Of a DNA stretch of 64,000 bases, positions 24,181-35,574 are shown piece by piece. Position numbers and translations under genes: made by a program. Under the pieces are notes generated by a model. That model made no database searches, was not told the DNA's origin, and saw only the letters and a program-made list of their open reading frames with translations. The stretch's first letter is position 1, and the number at the start of each line of letters is the position of its first letter. The stretch comes from Marsupella aquatica (taxonomy: Eukaryota; Marchantiophyta): contig OZ316895.1 in NCBI GenBank assembly GCA_973895155.1, positions 21,452,001 to 21,516,000 on the forward strand, written 5' to 3'.

Positions 24181-24363
24181 CTACCGTGTTCCTATTTAAT
24201 GACCTCCGAGGACGAGACAAGTGCACAACAGAATTTGAAAGCAAACGTCCACATTTGCACACCTACTCTCAATGGATTCATCATCCAAAGAACCGGAAAA
24301 CACAGACAACGTACAAGAATCAAAGTTCATCTGTCCCCTTGATCTTTCATGACCTACGACAAG

Positions 24364-24580
24364 AATACAAGAGAGGCACAGAATCTAAAACAAATTGCTC
24401 AATGTGGAGACTTGTTGGGCAGTCCCGTTTGAGCAGAGCTGGGCAAAGGGCGAAGGCGAGAGCAGGGCAACAATACAAGAGAGGCACAAAATCCAAAACA
24501 AATTGCTCAATGTGGAGACTTGTTGGGCAGTCCCGTTTGAGCAGAGCAGGGCGAAAGCGAGCGCGGCGAGCGAAAGGCAA
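24364..24580. repeat. Tandem 108-bp duplication
   Basis: 'aatacaagagaggcacaraa' begins at 24364 and again at 24472. The shared part runs through 'gtggagacttgttgggcagt' and 'cccgtttgagcagagc' in both units. It is followed by a GC-rich tail (24580-24700). Frames are open on both strands through it, but nothing is recognisable. Confidence 0.85.
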
Positions 24581-24699
24581 GTGGGGGGAGCGTGAGGCTA
24601 CGACCTCGTGTCGGCCCCAGGTGCGCCTTGGTCGGGAGGCCATTATGAGGGCCTCCCTCCCTCTTGGAGGGGAGGTACACCAGCCTACCGGGTCACGAT

Positions 24700-25390
24700 A
24701 ATTGCACATAATAATTATTATGACATTTAGGGTGTAAGATATCACTCCATACTGGTATAATACACTTCATTATTTTCTTTATATCAGTGCACACCTTATA
24801 TTAGTACATTTTGATTTGTGATTACCCGTAGGGAGCCTACCATAATCACTGTGCACCTGTTACTGCCCAAAGTATCTGCGACAAAAAGAGGTTAACTTAT
24901 TACTAAAAGTGTTGCCATACTTTCATACAACAAGACTCGGCATAGGGACAGGTCATGTGAGTCCCCAGGCATAGGTATTGGTATCTAATCACCTATAGCC
25001 GTATAGGCGCACTGCTTTTCACACAAACCCCACCCAAAAGTGGGATTTAAACAAAGCTTGTGTGACACTTATAAAAGTGGGAGCCAGGTACTTGCTCTGA
25101 ATGCTGCAAGGAGTGGCCGGCCTTTGTCCTACCCTCTTCGTCTTTCGGTGGGTGTGTCGGCTCGGGTTTCATGGCGGTGTCTGGTGGGTAGTTGGCTTTG
25201 GGTTTGTTGCGGGTTCTTGTGTGGAGGATGGTGCCTCTGAGGCCCCTATTTCTCCATCTGAGATCCTTTCCTCGGGCCAGCTTGTATGCTCCCCTGTATA
25301 CATTGCCGACAATCCCCCCTCCTCACTTTGACCTTGATGAGGATCCTCCCTTCTTTGTCACTGTGGATCCTCATATCCTTGGATTGAATC
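24700..25390. other. No supported gene; possible old retroelement fragment
   Basis: Between 25100 and 25390 a plus-strand frame gives an acidic, Pro/Ser-rich text (PISPSEILSSGQ, then FDLDEDPPFF after a frame shift). It resembles low-complexity N-termini of retroelement proteins but has no diagnostic motif. It is interrupted by the MITE at 25391. Confidence 0.3.
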
Positions 25391-25677
25391 CTCGGGGGGT
25401 TGATTATCAAAAATCTTAGGAACCACGTGCGATCCAAAATAGGTATTTTTCATAGAAATTAGTTAAATTTTTAAAAAGCGTAGAAAACAAAAGAAGGTAG
25501 TATAGACCAATATTTATAGAATATTCTCTAATATATACCTTTTATAAAGTAAAATAGGTCATTAATATTGAAAATAGAGAATATTTTTGGAATATTCCCA
25601 TTATAGAATAGGTGTGTTTATATTAGGCTAGGATCACACGTGGTACCCCAAAATATACACTAAGTTAATCCCCCGAG
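25391..25677 (+). mobile_element. CTCGGGG MITE, copy E
   Basis: 287 bp, CTCGGGGGGTTGATTATC to TTAATCCCCCGAG. Perfect 8-bp target duplication ATTGAATC (25383-25390, 25678-25685). Terminal and subterminal motifs match the other members. Confidence 0.95.
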
Positions 25678-26340
25678 ATTGAATCAAAATGTGCCCAAGA
25701 GATATACTTGCCTTTATAAATAGCAGATACAAGGTATTCACAACACCCAAGAAACTTACTACACCTAATGTCATTATATAGTACATTACATAGAATACTT
25801 TTTGACCTGTAGCTCCTATATGCGAAATACATTGTTATGAGAACTTATTTACTTTTGCTATGTGCATTTTGAAGTGACATTTCTTTTTTCATTGGATTAA
25901 TTTTATTTTTTCTTCCATTTGTTCTTACTCGTTTTTAAATCATGTTGGAGTGAAGAAAAGGGTGTGGAGAGGGAGGCAGTGGCTGGGAGGGAGGGAGCAA
26001 GTTCAAAAGGAGAGAAAGGGAGGGCGTGAGAAGAGGAAAAAAGAAAATACTTTCTCCCTCCACATAGTACGGAGCAACCATGCCTGGACCACGCAATTTC
26101 TTTGCCTTTCTTAATTCACTTTCTTCACCTGTATTTCTTCACCTTGCCTACATTCCTTGCCTTGCCTTGACATCTTTGCCTCACCTCGTCATCTTTTTCT
26201 CGCATCAATATCTTCTTTGCAACCCATGGGGATCAGGCTAGTGATTGTATGAATCTGCAATCAAGGAAAAGGAGATGTGACAGTGAGAGAAGAATGGAAA
26301 CTAAAAACTTTGGCAATATTTGTAACTTATGAAGAGGAAG
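25678..26340. other. AT-rich spacer, no gene
   Basis: AT-rich with a purine-rich patch at 25950-26045 and a 'ttgcct/cttcac' pyrimidine-rich patch at 26090-26215. Nothing coding is visible. It may hold the 5' part of the Harbinger element that follows. Confidence 0.4.
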
Positions 26341-26344
26341 CGTT

Positions 26345-27700
26345 AGATAGATTGCCTTTGGTATATCAAACCAAGAAGCATGCAATGGTTCTATTTGTTC
26401 ATAGAATGTATACCATTTGAGGACCATGAAAGATTCAAGGATTTCTGCCTTTGGTATATCAAACCAAGAAGCATGCAATGGTTCTATTTTTTCATAGAAT
26501 GTATACCATTTGAGGACCTTGAAAGGTTCAAGGATTTCTTTAGAGTGAGTGAAACTACTTTTTATGCAATTTGTGAAATGGTGCAGGATGACATGGTGAC
26601 CAACCCTCCTCTGAAATTCTGCTCATTGCCTACCTGGTAGTTCATTGTGGAGAGGCAAGTTGCAATTGCAGCTAGGAGGTTGGCAACAGGTAACCAATTC
26701 CTTGGCATTGGAGAGTTATTCTGAGTCTCTTGTAGTACAATTATCAAGGGTTACTTTGAAATTAACCAAATGGCCAGTTGCACCTGAATTGGATGAGGTG
26801 AAGTTGGAGTTTCTTGCATGGTGGGGATCCCCTAATTGTTTAGGTGCCATTGATGACACACATTTTCCACTAGAATTGCATGCATCTGAAAGAAGCCAAG
26901 GCTATTTTCATGTCCAAAACAAGCTATCTATTACAATGCAAATTATAGTGGTTGAAGCTGCGGTTTTTTAATGTGGTTGTCGGTTGGCCTGGAAATTTCC
27001 AGGATACTAGAATGTTAAGAGTTTCAACATTCTTTAGAGATGTAGAACATATAAGGACAATATTCATGGCCTACAATATTTCTGCAATGATGATAGCTCT
27101 GTCTCTGAAATAATATATTTTGGGTGATGCTGGATACCCAAAATATCCTTGGCTAATGGTACCCTTCACTCAAGGGTTCTATGATGAACATGATTGGTTT
27201 AATCATCAACACTCTTGTTAGGAATTGACTTGAGTTCCCGGCTTTAGTTAGTTTGGCCTTACTAGGGTCAGTTGACCCTTGGTTAGTTTAGGACAAGATC
27301 CACTTATTTAGGCTCACACGTCTAAGTCTCCCTGGGGGGGTGTAGGTTGGATCGAGGGGAGAGCATTCTCTCCCTCATTCTTCATATATACTTTCTCATG
27401 AGCTATGGATCCTTCATAAGTTTCTTGTCTTGTTGGTGTAGTGCAAGATTGAGTGCTCTCATGTTTCGCATTACTCTTTAGTTTGGAGCTGACGGTTTCT
27501 TACAACTCTCAAGCTAAGATGACAATAGTAAGAGCATTTGGACAATTGAAACGAATCTGACAAATTCTCAGCAGGATTGTGTGGAGACCCCAAAAGGACA
27601 GGGTTGATCCAATGATCTACTGCTAGTACATCCTTCATGATTTGTTGACTGACGGTGGAGAATTGATCAGGCCAGATCTGCTGCATGGTATCTTTAGCTC
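26345..27700 (+). pseudogene. Ruined PIF/Harbinger transposase (HARBI1/ALP1-like)
   Basis: Plus-strand remains of a DDE transposase in several frames. Recognisable pieces in order: RVSETTFYAICEMV (26545), a helix-turn-helix-like ERQVAIAARRLATGNQF (26652), the first catalytic Asp region NCLGAIDDTHFPLE (26838), the second, VVVGWPGNFQDTRMLRVS (26973), then GDAGYPKYPWLMVPF (27122), and after an insertion IVRAFGQLK (27525) with YILHDLL (27627). This order is that of the DDE_Tnp_4 family. A 93-bp in-frame tandem duplication (26354-26446, 26447-26539) extends the N-terminus. Stops and frame shifts are frequent. No intact myb-like partner ORF or terminal repeats were identified. Confidence 0.8.
27216..27472. 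mobile_element. Solo-LTR-like insertion inside the Harbinger pseudogene
   Basis: The transposase text breaks off after FNHQHS at about 27212 and resumes about 265 bp later. The intervening 257 bp begin TGTTAGGAATTG, like many plant Ty1-copia LTRs. They are flanked by a 5-bp repeat ACTCT (27211-27215, 27473-27477). The 3' end is ATT rather than CA. The LTR identity is therefore inference from the start, the length and the 5-bp duplication. Confidence 0.5.
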
Positions 27701-28700
27701 ACCCTGACGGATACTCTGGTGTACATGTTCTCAGAAGGGAGTACATGGAAGGGGGTCAGGAGGCTAGAGAAAGATAATCTTTTAAACAAAGTTTGGATGT
27801 TGGACAGTGGATGAGGACATAGAAATATATGGTACAAAAGGAAATATGACATTGAAGTGAACACACTAGATGACTATTTCAGTGGGTTAGTATTCTAAGA
27901 ATTGCTAGCCATATAAGCTAGTTTCTTTATGAGGATGTTAAATGCCAAATCCTTGCCACCAGTGGCCGTGAACCTTACGTTCCCTACTGATAGTCATTCA
28001 TAGGTCTCACTATTGCAATCCTTTCGATTCTAATCATGGCACAATTTAAATTACCCTAAACCCTAAACTAAATGGAGTACATCGACTGTCCACCCGAGGT
28101 CCATTGTTTCTTTTATGTGGAGTCCATCATACTGTCCAGGTAACAAAGCATGAACAAGGTGTCCTAGAATAGATATAGGTACAATGACCTCATTGTGCTT
28201 GATATATCTCCTGAACTGAAAGGCCTCCTACTAAGTCTCCTACACAATGATTCTAAGTCTACCAAAGGGCTTGGTCGGAGGGTTTTAAGTTTCGTAAACC
28301 CCTCCTGAATTTACTTATTTATATGTCTACACATGGTTATGAGGCACCCCCAGGTGAGGCCATGGAACCCTTGTGCCAGCCGGGCCTGGGGATTCTCAAG
28401 TTTGAATGAGAGATAAGGTAAACTCAGTGCAAGTGGCACACAATGATAAATGAGACTTTTGCAATGTAAAATTGAAAAGAATGGTTCAAAATGCATTTGG
28501 GCTTTACACTCGATAATTCACCCCCACTTGGGAATAATGGGCTATAACCCCCTTGAGCTTACAGCCCTCTAGGATTACATACATCCCAATTCCCCCTCTT
28601 GGGGATGGGTTACCCTACACATACTCCCCAGCTAGACTCATTGAGTCTCAAAATTTCAAAACTTTATGTGAACAAAGAGTGTGAGGGGTTACTCTTTCTA
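27701..28700. other. Repeat-derived spacer without a gene
   Basis: Presumably 3' parts of the Harbinger element, then a stretch (28290-28620) with diverged similarity to 2270-2560 ('ggttatgaggc', 'gaatgagagataaggt'-like text, 'gagacttttgcaatgtaaaa'). A single 'taccctaaaccctaaact' at 28055 resembles the plant telomere repeat but is only two units long. Confidence 0.5.
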
Positions 28701-29720
28701 ACCATGGCTTGTTCCCTCGGGCTCACTGCCCTGGGGGATTATAGCCCATAACCCCCTCTACGCCATGGGTTACCATACACCTTTCAAGGCAATGAAAAGG
28801 ACACCGATGGAACCTGTCTCCAAAGTGCCATACCACATTGAGTGGCAGTGGCCGGTTTCCCTACCGACCATTGTGACTGGCAAACTGGGAATGACCAGTT
28901 TGCCTAGCAAATTAAGAACAAGGGAGGGAAAACAAAACACAAGCCTCCCCAAAACCTTCAGGATCACTGTCCTTGGGGATTATAAGTCCACAATCCCTTT
29001 GAGGCCATGGGTTACCCACACCTTTCAAGGCAAAAGAAAAGTAAACCTATGGAACCTGTCTCCAAATTGCAATACCACATCTAGTGGCAGTTCTACCGGT
29101 TCCCCTGCCGACCACCAGAACCGGCAAACCAGGAATGACTGGTTTGCCCAGCAACGAGCTGGGGAGGGAAAACAAAACACAAGCCTCCCCAAAACCCTTC
29201 AGGCTCACTGTCCTCAGGAATTATAGTCCATAACCCCCTCTAGGCAATGGGTAACCCTACACCTTTCAAGGCAAGGAAAAGAAAACCCATGGAACCTCTC
29301 TCCAAAGTGCCATACCACACTGAGTGGCAATTACCGGTTTCCCTGCAGACCATTGTAACCGGCAAACCGGGAATGGCCAGTTCGCCCGACAAAGAGCAAG
29401 GGAGGGTAAGCAAAACGCAAGACTCCCCAAAACACTCACTGTCCTCACGGATTATAGGCCCATAATTCCCTCTAGGCCATGGGTTACCCACACCTTTCAA
29501 GGCAAAGGAAAATTAAACCCATGGAACCTGTCTCCAAATTGCAATAGCCCACCGAGTCGCAGTTCTACCAGTTTCCTGCCGAGTGCCGACCACCAGAACC
29601 GGCTAACCGGGCATGACCGGTTCGAGCGAGGGAGGGAAACCAAAACACCAGAACCGGCTAACCGGGAATGACCGGTTCGAGCGAGGGAGGGAAAACGAAA
29701 CGCAAGCCTCTCCAAAACCC
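28700..29720. repeat. Minisatellite with 240-bp unit, four copies, 5' of CCT7
   Basis: The anchor 'ccatgggttacc' or a variant occurs at about 28763, 29005, 29245 and 29477. Units of 232-242 bp share 'atggaacctgtctccaaa', 'aaccggcaaaccgggaatga' and 'gagggaaaacaaaac'. The last unit has its own 50-bp internal duplication (29596-29695). The array ends about 220 bp before the upstream CCT7 start codon, so it abuts the promoter. The frames it contains are not conserved between units. Confidence 0.92.
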
Positions 29721-29936
29721 TCCCCCGCCCTATTTCTCGTTTCTTCGCCTCCGAGGCTCTCAAAGAAACTCCTCAACATAGTCTCGTCCTCCCTCGTTTT
29801 TTTCGTTGGCTTCTCTCACTCTGCCTCTCTCTCCCTCTCCATCTCTCCAACCGGATCGAAGGCGTCGCTCCCCCGCCTGTCACCGCTCGTCGCCTCGCTC
29901 CTTAAAGGAAATTGAGGCCTCCAGTTGATCCGCAAA
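29720..29936 (+). promoter_or_regulatory. Probable CCT7 promoter/leader
   Basis: Pyrimidine-rich stretch with CTCTCTCC runs (29810-29850) and GC-rich text before the ATG at 29937. CT-rich initiator/leader sequence is common at plant housekeeping genes. No clear TATA box is seen, and the transcription start cannot be placed by eye. Confidence 0.45.
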
Positions 29937-32900
29937 ATGTCGAATATGCTGGTTTGTAGCTTGAGCCTCTCTGCATTGAGCAATTTGTTTTTGAGTCTCT
30001 GCCTCTCTTGTATTGTTGTTGTAGATATCCCCGATTCCTACTGTCTATGGTTTCCGGGTTCTCAGGATGGTGTCACCATTGAGAGTTTGTGTGCAAATGT
30101 GGATGCTGTTTTGAAATTCTGTTGTGCACTTGTCTCGTCGTCGTAGGTCATGAAATAGGAACATGATAGGAAACGCCAATTCGTGCTTTTCCGTGCCTCT
30201 CAGGTTCTTAGGTAGGGTACTGATGAATAGGAGCCAGGGAGAGAGCTCATTGGAATGTCTGTCACATTGGATTGCTTAGTGGAGGGATGGGGTCTGCAAC
30301 CATAGATTCGGTTCTGTTATACTGTCTTTCGTAGGTTATGAAAGAGCAAGAGAGCGGAGGAGTCTGGATTTTTTGTCGCTCTTAGCTTTGGAGGGAAGTT
30401 TTTCATGACGAGTGAGGGGGAGATGTTGCTGCTATGTGTGTGACTTTGGAGTTTGTTGGATGGATGGGAGAGCAGCAACCTCAGATTATACTGTTGAAGG
30501 AGGGAACGGACACGACGCAAGGGAAGCCGCAGCTGATCAGCAACATCAATGCGTGCATCGCCGTGGTGGACGCAGTGCGCAGCACTCTGGGGCCGCGCGG
30601 AATGGACAAGCTGATCCATAGCGACAAAGGAACCACCATATCAAACGATGGCGCCACCATCATGAAGCTCCTGGATATTGTGCATCCCGCTGCCAAGATT
30701 CTGGTGGACATCGCTAAATCGCAGGACTCTGAGGTAGGCGCATACGTCAGTGATATTGATTTGACTGTCTTCCCAGCAGCTTGTATCAGAGCATTGCAGT
30801 AGTTCGGGATGGAGGAAATACGAGAAATGGCTGATGGGTTCATTCAACAATCTGTGTGAGCATAATAACTATGAGCATTACACGTTCCCGAATGCAGAAA
30901 TGTATCAGTTCACATAAATACAAAGGACATTGAACAGACGTGTGTGAAAGGAATTTGTTTGCTAGTTGCTGTTGGGGTTTCGTCCTGGTTATTCCTTTCT
31001 GGTGAGTCTTGGCATTACGGAACGAATCGAGTCAATAACAAGCGGAGATTTGTTTCGAGGGTCGTTAACGCCGTATTAAATTATTATTTTTGGTTCGTAG
31101 AATTACATCAATTGAAGTGTCGCTCCGCACTGGTTCTTGACTGGAAATGCATTTCTGATTGTGTAGGTCGGTGACGGAACCACAACAGTGGTCTTGCTTG
31201 CTGGAGAGTTCCTGCGAGAGGCAAAACCCTTCGTTGAAGATGGCGTCCACCCACAGCTGATCATTCGTAGCTTCCGTGCCGCAGCTCATTTGGTCGGATC
31301 TTCATCTCAGCAACCGAAAGTTCTCTGCCGTAGCGTTTTGCTGGCTTGGCTGTAACTGAACTTCTTAGGTGAACTGTTTCGCTGCTAAACTGTGGCCTCT
31401 CAATCGTGAGCAATTCCTGACTGTCATTGTTGTGGTTTTGGATTTGGTTGGCAGGCTGTTAAGAAGGTTAAAGAGCTCGCCGTTAGCATAGAAGGGAAGA
31501 GTCACGAAGAAAAGAAGAGTCTACTAGAGAAATGTGCCGCAACCACATTGAGCTCAAAGCTTGTTGGAGGAGAGAAAGAGTTTTTCGCCAAGATGGTTGT
31601 TGATGCAGTGACTATGCTTGGTGAAGATAGCCGCTTGAATATGTTAGGAATGAAAAAGGTACTGCCGAAATTTCCAAGTCTTTTCCAAACCACCCGCATC
31701 ACCAACCTGCCCTCATTTTCTAATCTTTGCCTTGACTGGGTTTCTGACAAATGATTCAGCTGGCTGTCGTTCACTAGAGCAGTCTTTCAGAGTCATGAAG
31801 CAGGTCTTCTGTGCTTCCTTCCATCATGAAGAGGGGCTTCAATGTTGCGCTTGTATTGTGGTCTTTTACAGACCAGCGACTGCTCAGAAGTAAAATGGAA
31901 ATAGTCTTGCTTTCTGTGACATCTTTCTCACATGTAGTGTCTGAGACGGGTTGACGGCCTGGTGCAAGATGTCGAGCTAGGAATGCTGCATCCACTTTGA
32001 AGTGTTTCTGCTTCTAACAGATTGTACCTGTGTTTTGCAGGTTCAAGGAGGGACGATGCGCGACTCCTTTCTGGTAAAGGGGGTGGCTTTTAAGAAGACA
32101 TTTTCTTACGCTGGATTTGAGCAGCAACCAAAGCAGTTTGACAACCCGAAGATTTTAATCCTGAACTTGGAGCTAGAGTTAAAATCAGAGAAGGAAAATG
32201 CTGAAGTCAGGTACTTTTCGCTGTTTGGATAGCAACATCTGCATTTCTTGGCTTGCTTCTAATTTTGATACTAAGTTACTTGATCGATTGTTTGCACCGC
32301 TACAATCTTGCTCTCGTTGTTTTCCAGCTAATCATATTTGCTTTCTTGCGTGTGGATTTGAATTGATGTCATCCCGTAGATCACTTTCTGTGCTATGAGA
32401 TTTGACGTCAGTCCAGCTAGGTTACGAGAGGGAAGATGTTCTAATGCAGTTCTGCCTATCCAGGTTATCCGATCCTCTGCAATATCAATCTATTGTTGAC
32501 GCAGAGTGGAATATAATCTACGACAAGCTGGATAAATGTGTGAAGAGTGGGGCCAAGATTGTACTGTCTCGACTTGCAATTGGAGATCTAGCCACCCAGG
32601 TTTGCTAAAAACCACTTGTCTTGCTCATATCTATCCTGTCCATTACCGGTCACTGAAGAATTTACGTAAAGGAGTATAGGTGCATTTGAAAAAATCTGTC
32701 GATTTAGCCTTCTCTCTGTTGGATGATCTGACTCATATTGTTGTCCCCCATTCTGCAGTATTTTGCAGACCGAGATGTATTCTGCGCTGGGCGTGTTATG
32801 GAAGAGGATTTAAATCGCATCGCGAATGCTACCGGTGGTTCAGTTCAAACCACTGTGAATAATGTCGTTCCTGAGGTAAGAGCATGTCCGATGATTTAAG

Positions 32901-35574
32901 CTAGTGTTACTGCATCGTTTACTTGCCATTTCGAAGAAGATGCGCTTCAGGGGTAGATTCAGAAGTGGGTATGGCATGTGTCGTCTTAGATGGAAGTGAA
33001 TTTTGTGAACTGCGTTTTCCACGGAACTAAATACTCGTTTTCTCAAGTCGACTGCTGCAAGATTTTGATTTCCTTTGCATGGCCGGAATTTTGTCCAGGT
33101 CCTTGGCTACTGCGAGAAGTTTGAGGAAAGGCAGGTCGGCAATGAGAGGTTCAATATCTTTAGTGGATGTCCAGCTGGACATACTGCTACCATTGTCTTG
33201 AGGGGTGGTGCAGACCAGGTGCCATTCTGATCTATGGTGCCGAAGTTGCAAATATGATGAAGTTTGATGGAAGTGATTGTAATCTGAATGACCTAAATTT
33301 GAAGTAGGTGTAGTCAGGGATGACTATTGGCAGCGTACATTGTATTGCACGTGAATGCTCGCTACTTTTGGCTAAGATTAATACGCAGATCCTGATTTGG
33401 TTCCTATCTTCACTGGATGATTTTCGCTTCTGGTTGTTCGCGTATCTGTATGAACCATTTCTGGTCTAGTTGGCCCTCTTAATCATGACAAGTAGCAACT
33501 ATTTTTCGAGCGCTATAGTACCATCCTCCAGGATGACGAGACACTGGTTGTGTTTGATTTTGGTACCAGTTCATTGAAGAAGCGGAACGGAGTTTACACG
33601 ATGCAATCATGATCGTAAGAAGAGCCCTGAAGAATTCAACTGTAGTTGCAGGTGGAGGAGCCATCGATGTAAGTAACTGACTCAAGGCAGTGTCTGATAC
33701 TGGTCCGTACATGAACGAATTCGAAGTCCCGCTTGACACATTAGTCATGGGACTGGCGAAGTAGAACGGTCTCTTGATATAATTACAGAAGTCATCTTCT
33801 CGAATAATTACATACGAAAGAATAAGAACCCGTCCATAGAATTGGATTTCAGGGTTTGTTATTGGTTATGGACTAATTCTTTACTGGAAAGGTGTGAGTG
33901 GTCATGGCTTTTGTATGATATGTACTAGGTGCTACCAGTAAAAAATATTTGCCCAATCAATTTAGTAATAAACTCATACTTGTTTGGTTGGGCTGGTTGG
34001 GGCTTGGGAAACGAATTCTGTGAAAGACGATAGTATGCCATGGACTAGAAGTACTCTGGCAAAGTGTGGACGAATGCGTTCCATCTGGAGTGGTAGATTA
34101 AGTAAGAAGAGTTGCGCAAACGTGTGATTATTCATATACTAATTTGTTGCAAGTGTAGATTTCTGTTGCTTATTGGAAGAGACCTTCTCATTGTAGATGG
34201 AGATAAGCCGATACTTGCGACAACATGCACGTACAATTGCAGGGAAGTCGCAATTGTTCATCAATTCATACGCAAAGGCCTTCGAGGTACAGTAATTTGG
34301 CAGTCCTGATCTTCCTAAGTTGTCTTTTTGTTTTTGCTGTCCAATCTATATACATTTATGCATGCCCATGATATCCTTGAGTGACACCCATATTTTCAGA
34401 AGTAGAAGAGATTGTTGTGCCGAGTTTAAAATGTTTTCTCTTGCTAACATACAGGTTATTCCCCGCCAACTTTGTGACAATGCTGGATTTGATGCCACGG
34501 ACGTACTTAACAAGCTTCGTCAAAAGCACGCCCTAGCTAGTGGTAAACTTCTTGGAGTTTGTGCGATCAGTGAACCGTGATGGCTTTCTGCTGTCCTGAG
34601 CGTCTGAGGCCCTATGCTGAGTTGGGTTGTTTATCCAAGTGATGCTGATTTTGAAAAAATGATATCGTAGATTGATCGTCTCTCTTGATGCGGATTTCAG
34701 TAATTGATGTGTGGGAAATGTTGCTCATGGTTCTCGAATGTGATTTTCCTGACTTTAAAAGACAAGTGTTATTAAAGTTCGTGGTTTTTGCAGGTGAGGG
34801 TGCTCTTTATGGCGTTGAAATTAATGCCGGTGGGATTGTTGATACTTACGCTAGTTTTATCTGGGAACCTGCAGTTGTCAAGGTATTCAACCAAGAATTG
34901 ATACTCTTTTTATAGCTTGAGGGTCTGCACCTGCCAGAATGAATGCCAACCTCTGTCAATGTTCTTAGAGACTATTCTTAGGACTATGGTTTCAAATGTC
35001 CTGAGAATTCAGGATCGAAAGTATGCAAATAAAGCAAGAACTTGGTCACCCATAAAAAAGAGGTTTATGTTGGACTCTTGGGTGACTGGCAAACCTTGCG
35101 AGTTGAGATTTGCTATCAACAGTGGGATGGTAGGTAGCTGAGATGAACCCTGACCAAGTGGTTCTCTTCCTTTCCAGATCAATGCAATCACAGCAGCGAC
35201 AGAAGCAGCATCTTTGATTCTTAGTGTTGATGAGACTGTTCGAAACCCAAAGGTGAGTATTCTCTTCGGTAATGGTCTGAATGAGTATCACTTCCAGGTT
35301 TTGACTGGAATTTGATTCTTGTCTTTGATAACCCTGTCCATTAAAATGCAGTGAGGTCACTGTGAGGGTATCTGTGCTCACTCCAACTTGCAACCGTGCA
35401 TTATTGTGGATCTTGCTTTCTAAACTCACAGTAATGTTGTTTTCCCATGTTGGATATTTGCAGTCGGAGAGTGCAGATGGACAAGGAGCTGCGAATGCAA
35501 TGGCCGGCAGGGGCCGTGGCCGTGGGGGTGGTGGCATGATGCCTGGCAGAGGACGGGGGATGCGCAGACGATAG
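29937..35574 (+). CDS. CCT7: Chaperonin CCT (TRiC) subunit eta
   Basis: One of eight subunits of the cytosolic chaperonin that folds tubulin, actin and other proteins with ATP. Coding exons: 29937-29951, 30476-30733, 31167-31292, 31455-31658, 32041-32210, 32464-32599, 32759-32875, 33099-33218, 33570-33668, 34197-34286, 34455-34542, 34794-34882, 35178-35252, 35464-35574; 565 residues, all in frame. Nucleotide-site motifs are [22 protein letters not shown] and [10 protein letters not shown] (Asp 94). The C-terminus is Gly/Arg-rich (GRGRGMRRR), as in plant CCT7. The tiny first exon (MSNML) is inferred because plant CCT7 proteins begin with a similar pentapeptide followed by QPQI. The alternative is an unspliced start at 30464 (MGEQQPQI), giving 564 residues. 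Exons from 30476 on are secure; the first exon is about 60% likely. A truncated copy lies at 22925-24180. Confidence 0.95.

Noticed and set aside
28050-28070. Telomere-like ccctaaaccctaaac
   Set aside because: Only two units, with no array. Chance or a very old scrap is enough to explain it.
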